15,754 nucleotides of DNA from JAHDBG01 sp963922315 (GTDB lineage Bacteria > Pseudomonadota > Gammaproteobacteria > Chromatiales > Chromatiaceae), in NCBI GenBank assembly GCA_963922315.1, contig CAWUID010000042.1, forward strand, positions 1 to 15,754. Reading direction: 5' to 3'. The translations under genes were made by a program, and so were the position numbers. The notes beneath the pieces were generated by a model. The model saw only the letters and a list, made by a program, of their open reading frames with translations. It was not told the origin of the DNA and did not search any database. Of the stretch, positions 14,577-15,754 are shown piece by piece; the stretch's first letter is position 1, and every line of letters starts with the position of its first letter.

Positions 14577-14605
14577 ATTATGTGTAGTACAACATGTCTT
14601 GTGAA
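14577..14605 (-). promoter_or_regulatory. katG: Predicted katG sigma-70 promoter
   Basis: On the minus strand TTCACA (14605-14600, five of six to TTGACA) and CATAAT (14582-14577, five of six to TATAAT) are separated by exactly 17 bases. Transcription would begin near 14570, leaving a leader of about 36 bases with the ribosome site before ATG 14533. Confidence 0.6.
14589..14602. promoter_or_regulatory. Possible OxyR operator half-sites in the katG-oxyR region
   Basis: A dyad of the form ACAA-n-A-nn-T-n-TTGT lies between the katG -35 and -10 elements. A CTAT at 14575-14578 lies further toward katG. Neither fits the four ATAG/CTAT half-sites of the classical OxyR site well. OxyR binding here is inferred from the divergent gene order, and this exact site is a guess. 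Confidence 0.3.
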
Positions 14606-14658
14606 ACGATGAAAAACAGAATCAGTATGCGGTTTTTACGAATAGTAAAACAGACGAT

Positions 14659-15552
14659 ATGAAGCTGCTGCCCAGCCTGAAACAACTCGAATATCTGGCC
14701 GCTCTGGCGGAATCTCAGCACTTTGGCCAGGCTGCTGAACATTGTTGTGTGACGCCATCCACCCTGAGTGCCGGTATACGCGATCTGGAAACGATATTGG
14801 GCGTTTCGGTTGCGGAGCGCACCAGGCGCACCGTGCTGCTGACACCCGCCGGGCAAGCGATTGCTGAGCGGGCGCAGGCGCTGTTGCAGGATGCAGAAGC
14901 CCTGATGACATTCGCTGCCACTCAACATGCGCCGATGACTGGCAGGCTGTCACTGGGAGCGATTCCGACCATCAGCCCCTACCTGTTGCCGAAGATATAT
15001 CCTGTGCTCGAACAACGTTATCCACAATTGCAACTGTATTTGCGTGAAGAACAGACGGAAGTATTGCTGAATCGCTTGCGCAAAGGTGAGATTGATATTG
15101 CATTGATGGCACTGCCATACAAGACTGAACACCTTGTGGTGCGTGAATTGTTCGAAGATCAATTCCTGTTTGCCTGTTCTGATCAACATCCGCTGGCAGA
15201 TCACCAGTGCGTCACAGATGATGATCTGCGTGATCAGACCTTGCTATTGCTGGAAGAAGGGCATTGTCTGCGCACCCATGCACTGGATGCATGCCGGTTA
15301 TCCAGCTCACTCATGCGGGTTCAGTTTGAAGCAACAAGTCTGCTAACCCTGACTCAGATGGTGGCATCCGGTATCGGTGTCACCCTGATGCCTCGGATGG
15401 CGGCTGAAACTGTTGCGACCTTTAACCAGAAAGTCCGGCTGATTCCCCTGCAATCGCCAGCATCGCGCCAGATTGGTTTAGTCTGGAGGCACTCCTCATC
15501 CCAGCAGGTGGCATTTGAACAATTGGCCGAACTGTTTTGTGAGTGTGGTTAG
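14659..15552 (+). CDS. oxyR: Hydrogen peroxide-sensing LysR-family regulator OxyR
   Basis: The 297-residue protein has an N-terminal winged helix-turn-helix (about 6-65, with HFGQAAEHCCVTPSTLSAGI) and a C-terminal sensing domain. Cys203 in EEGHCLR and Cys212 in LDACRL are nine residues apart, exactly as the peroxide-reactive Cys199 and Cys208 of Escherichia coli OxyR. FEATSLLTLTQMVASGIGVTLMP is also typical. Oxidation would form a disulfide and activate peroxide-defence genes, here most obviously the divergent katG. The ATG at 14659 gives the family N-terminus (MKLLPSLKQLEYL), although no strong ribosome site is visible. The adjacent Cys29-Cys30 in the DNA-binding domain is a small oddity. 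Confidence 0.96.
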   Translation: MKLLPSLKQLEYLAALAESQHFGQAAEHCCVTPSTLSAGIRDLETILGVSVAERTRRTVLLTPAGQAIAERAQALLQDAEALMTFAATQHAPMTGRLSLGAIPTISPYLLPKIYPVLEQRYPQLQLYLREEQTEVLLNRLRKGEIDIALMALPYKTEHLVVRELFEDQFLFACSDQHPLADHQCVTDDDLRDQTLLLLEEGHCLRTHALDACRLSSSLMRVQFEATSLLTLTQMVASGIGVTLMPRMAAETVATFNQKVRLIPLQSPASRQIGLVWRHSSSQQVAFEQLAELFCECG

Positions 15553-15555
15553 CTA

Positions 15556-15579
15556 TCCGGACCGTCTCAGGTAACCGGA
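15556..15579 (+). terminator. oxyR: Hairpin just after oxyR
   Basis: TCCGG-ACC (15556-15563) pairs with GGT and CCGGA (15570-15572 and 15575-15579), an eight-pair stem with a two-base bulge and six-base loop, starting four bases after the stop. There is no U-run, so it may be a processing or Rho-assisted end. The rest of 15580-15754 is AT-rich and I see no gene in it. Confidence 0.35.
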
Positions 15580-15754
15580 GTCCAAAGCTGTATAAACGAA
15601 CTCTTACTCCTCCCTCGGTACGAAAATACCTGGCTGTTACACTCGCATTCACACAAAATTTGTCAGAAAATCATGAATAAAAATACAATCATTAACAAAT
15701 TGTAACTATTCAGCGGTTCTGGACATTGTGTCACGAGATGAGGTATTTTTTGTC

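Noticed and set aside
15580..15754. A gene start or CRISPR-like repeats at the window end
   Set aside because: No open frame of useful length and no spaced direct repeats; only AT-rich sequence and short palindromes such as ACAAATTGT.

Overview
The window looks like chromosomal DNA of a Gammaproteobacterium. The adjacent mutY and yggX genes, the divergent katG/oxyR pair, the SCO-type copper protein and the outer-membrane barrel are all typical of that class. I cannot name a genus. Coding density is high. G+C is uneven: about 41 of 60 bases in 3901-3960 (mutY) against about 12 of 60 in 10441-10500. These are two hand-counted extremes, not averages.

Region 1 (101-2890, + strand) is a tightly packed three-gene unit. 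It encodes a PLP-dependent aminotransferase-fold protein, a 161-residue protein I do not recognise, and a D-2-hydroxyacid-dehydrogenase-fold protein whose three usual catalytic residues all appear replaced. It looks like a small specialised-metabolism operon of unknown product. Its last gene overlaps, tail to tail by 40 bp, a minus-strand SCO1/SenC copper chaperone gene (2851-3456).

Region 2 (3490-6101, + strand) holds mutY (adenine glycosylase acting on 8-oxoG:A), yggX (iron traffic and oxidative damage protection) and a histidine-rich outer-membrane beta-barrel of the type often labelled zinc-regulated.

Region 3 (6113-11681, + strand) is the most interesting part: eight consecutive small genes, called A-H here. 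A and B look like a reduced proton-channel pair of the MotA/TolQ/ExbB and MotB/TolR/ExbD type. C is an anchored helical/TPR-like protein. D, E, F and G carry export signals; G ends in a bacterial SH3 domain and all four are rich in cysteines. H is a small two-helix membrane protein. All eight proteins are membrane-bound or exported, and the genes are overlapping or closely spaced. I infer an envelope-located machine driven by the proton motive force that does not match Tol-Pal, TonB-ExbBD, Mot, Agl or Zorya layouts. No function can be assigned from sequence alone.

Region 4 (11725-12188) is a vapXD-type toxin-antitoxin pair with what looks like its own promoter. The intergenic stretch 12189-12370 contains several inverted repeats and terminator-like hairpins.

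Region 5 (12371-15552) is katG on the minus strand and, divergently, oxyR with both redox cysteines, sharing a 125-bp regulatory region that contains a good katG promoter. The last 202 bases (15553-15754) contain a hairpin just after oxyR and otherwise no gene that I can see.

mutY, yggX, katG and oxyR together give the flanks of the A-H module an oxidative-stress theme, but nothing in the sequence ties A-H to that function.
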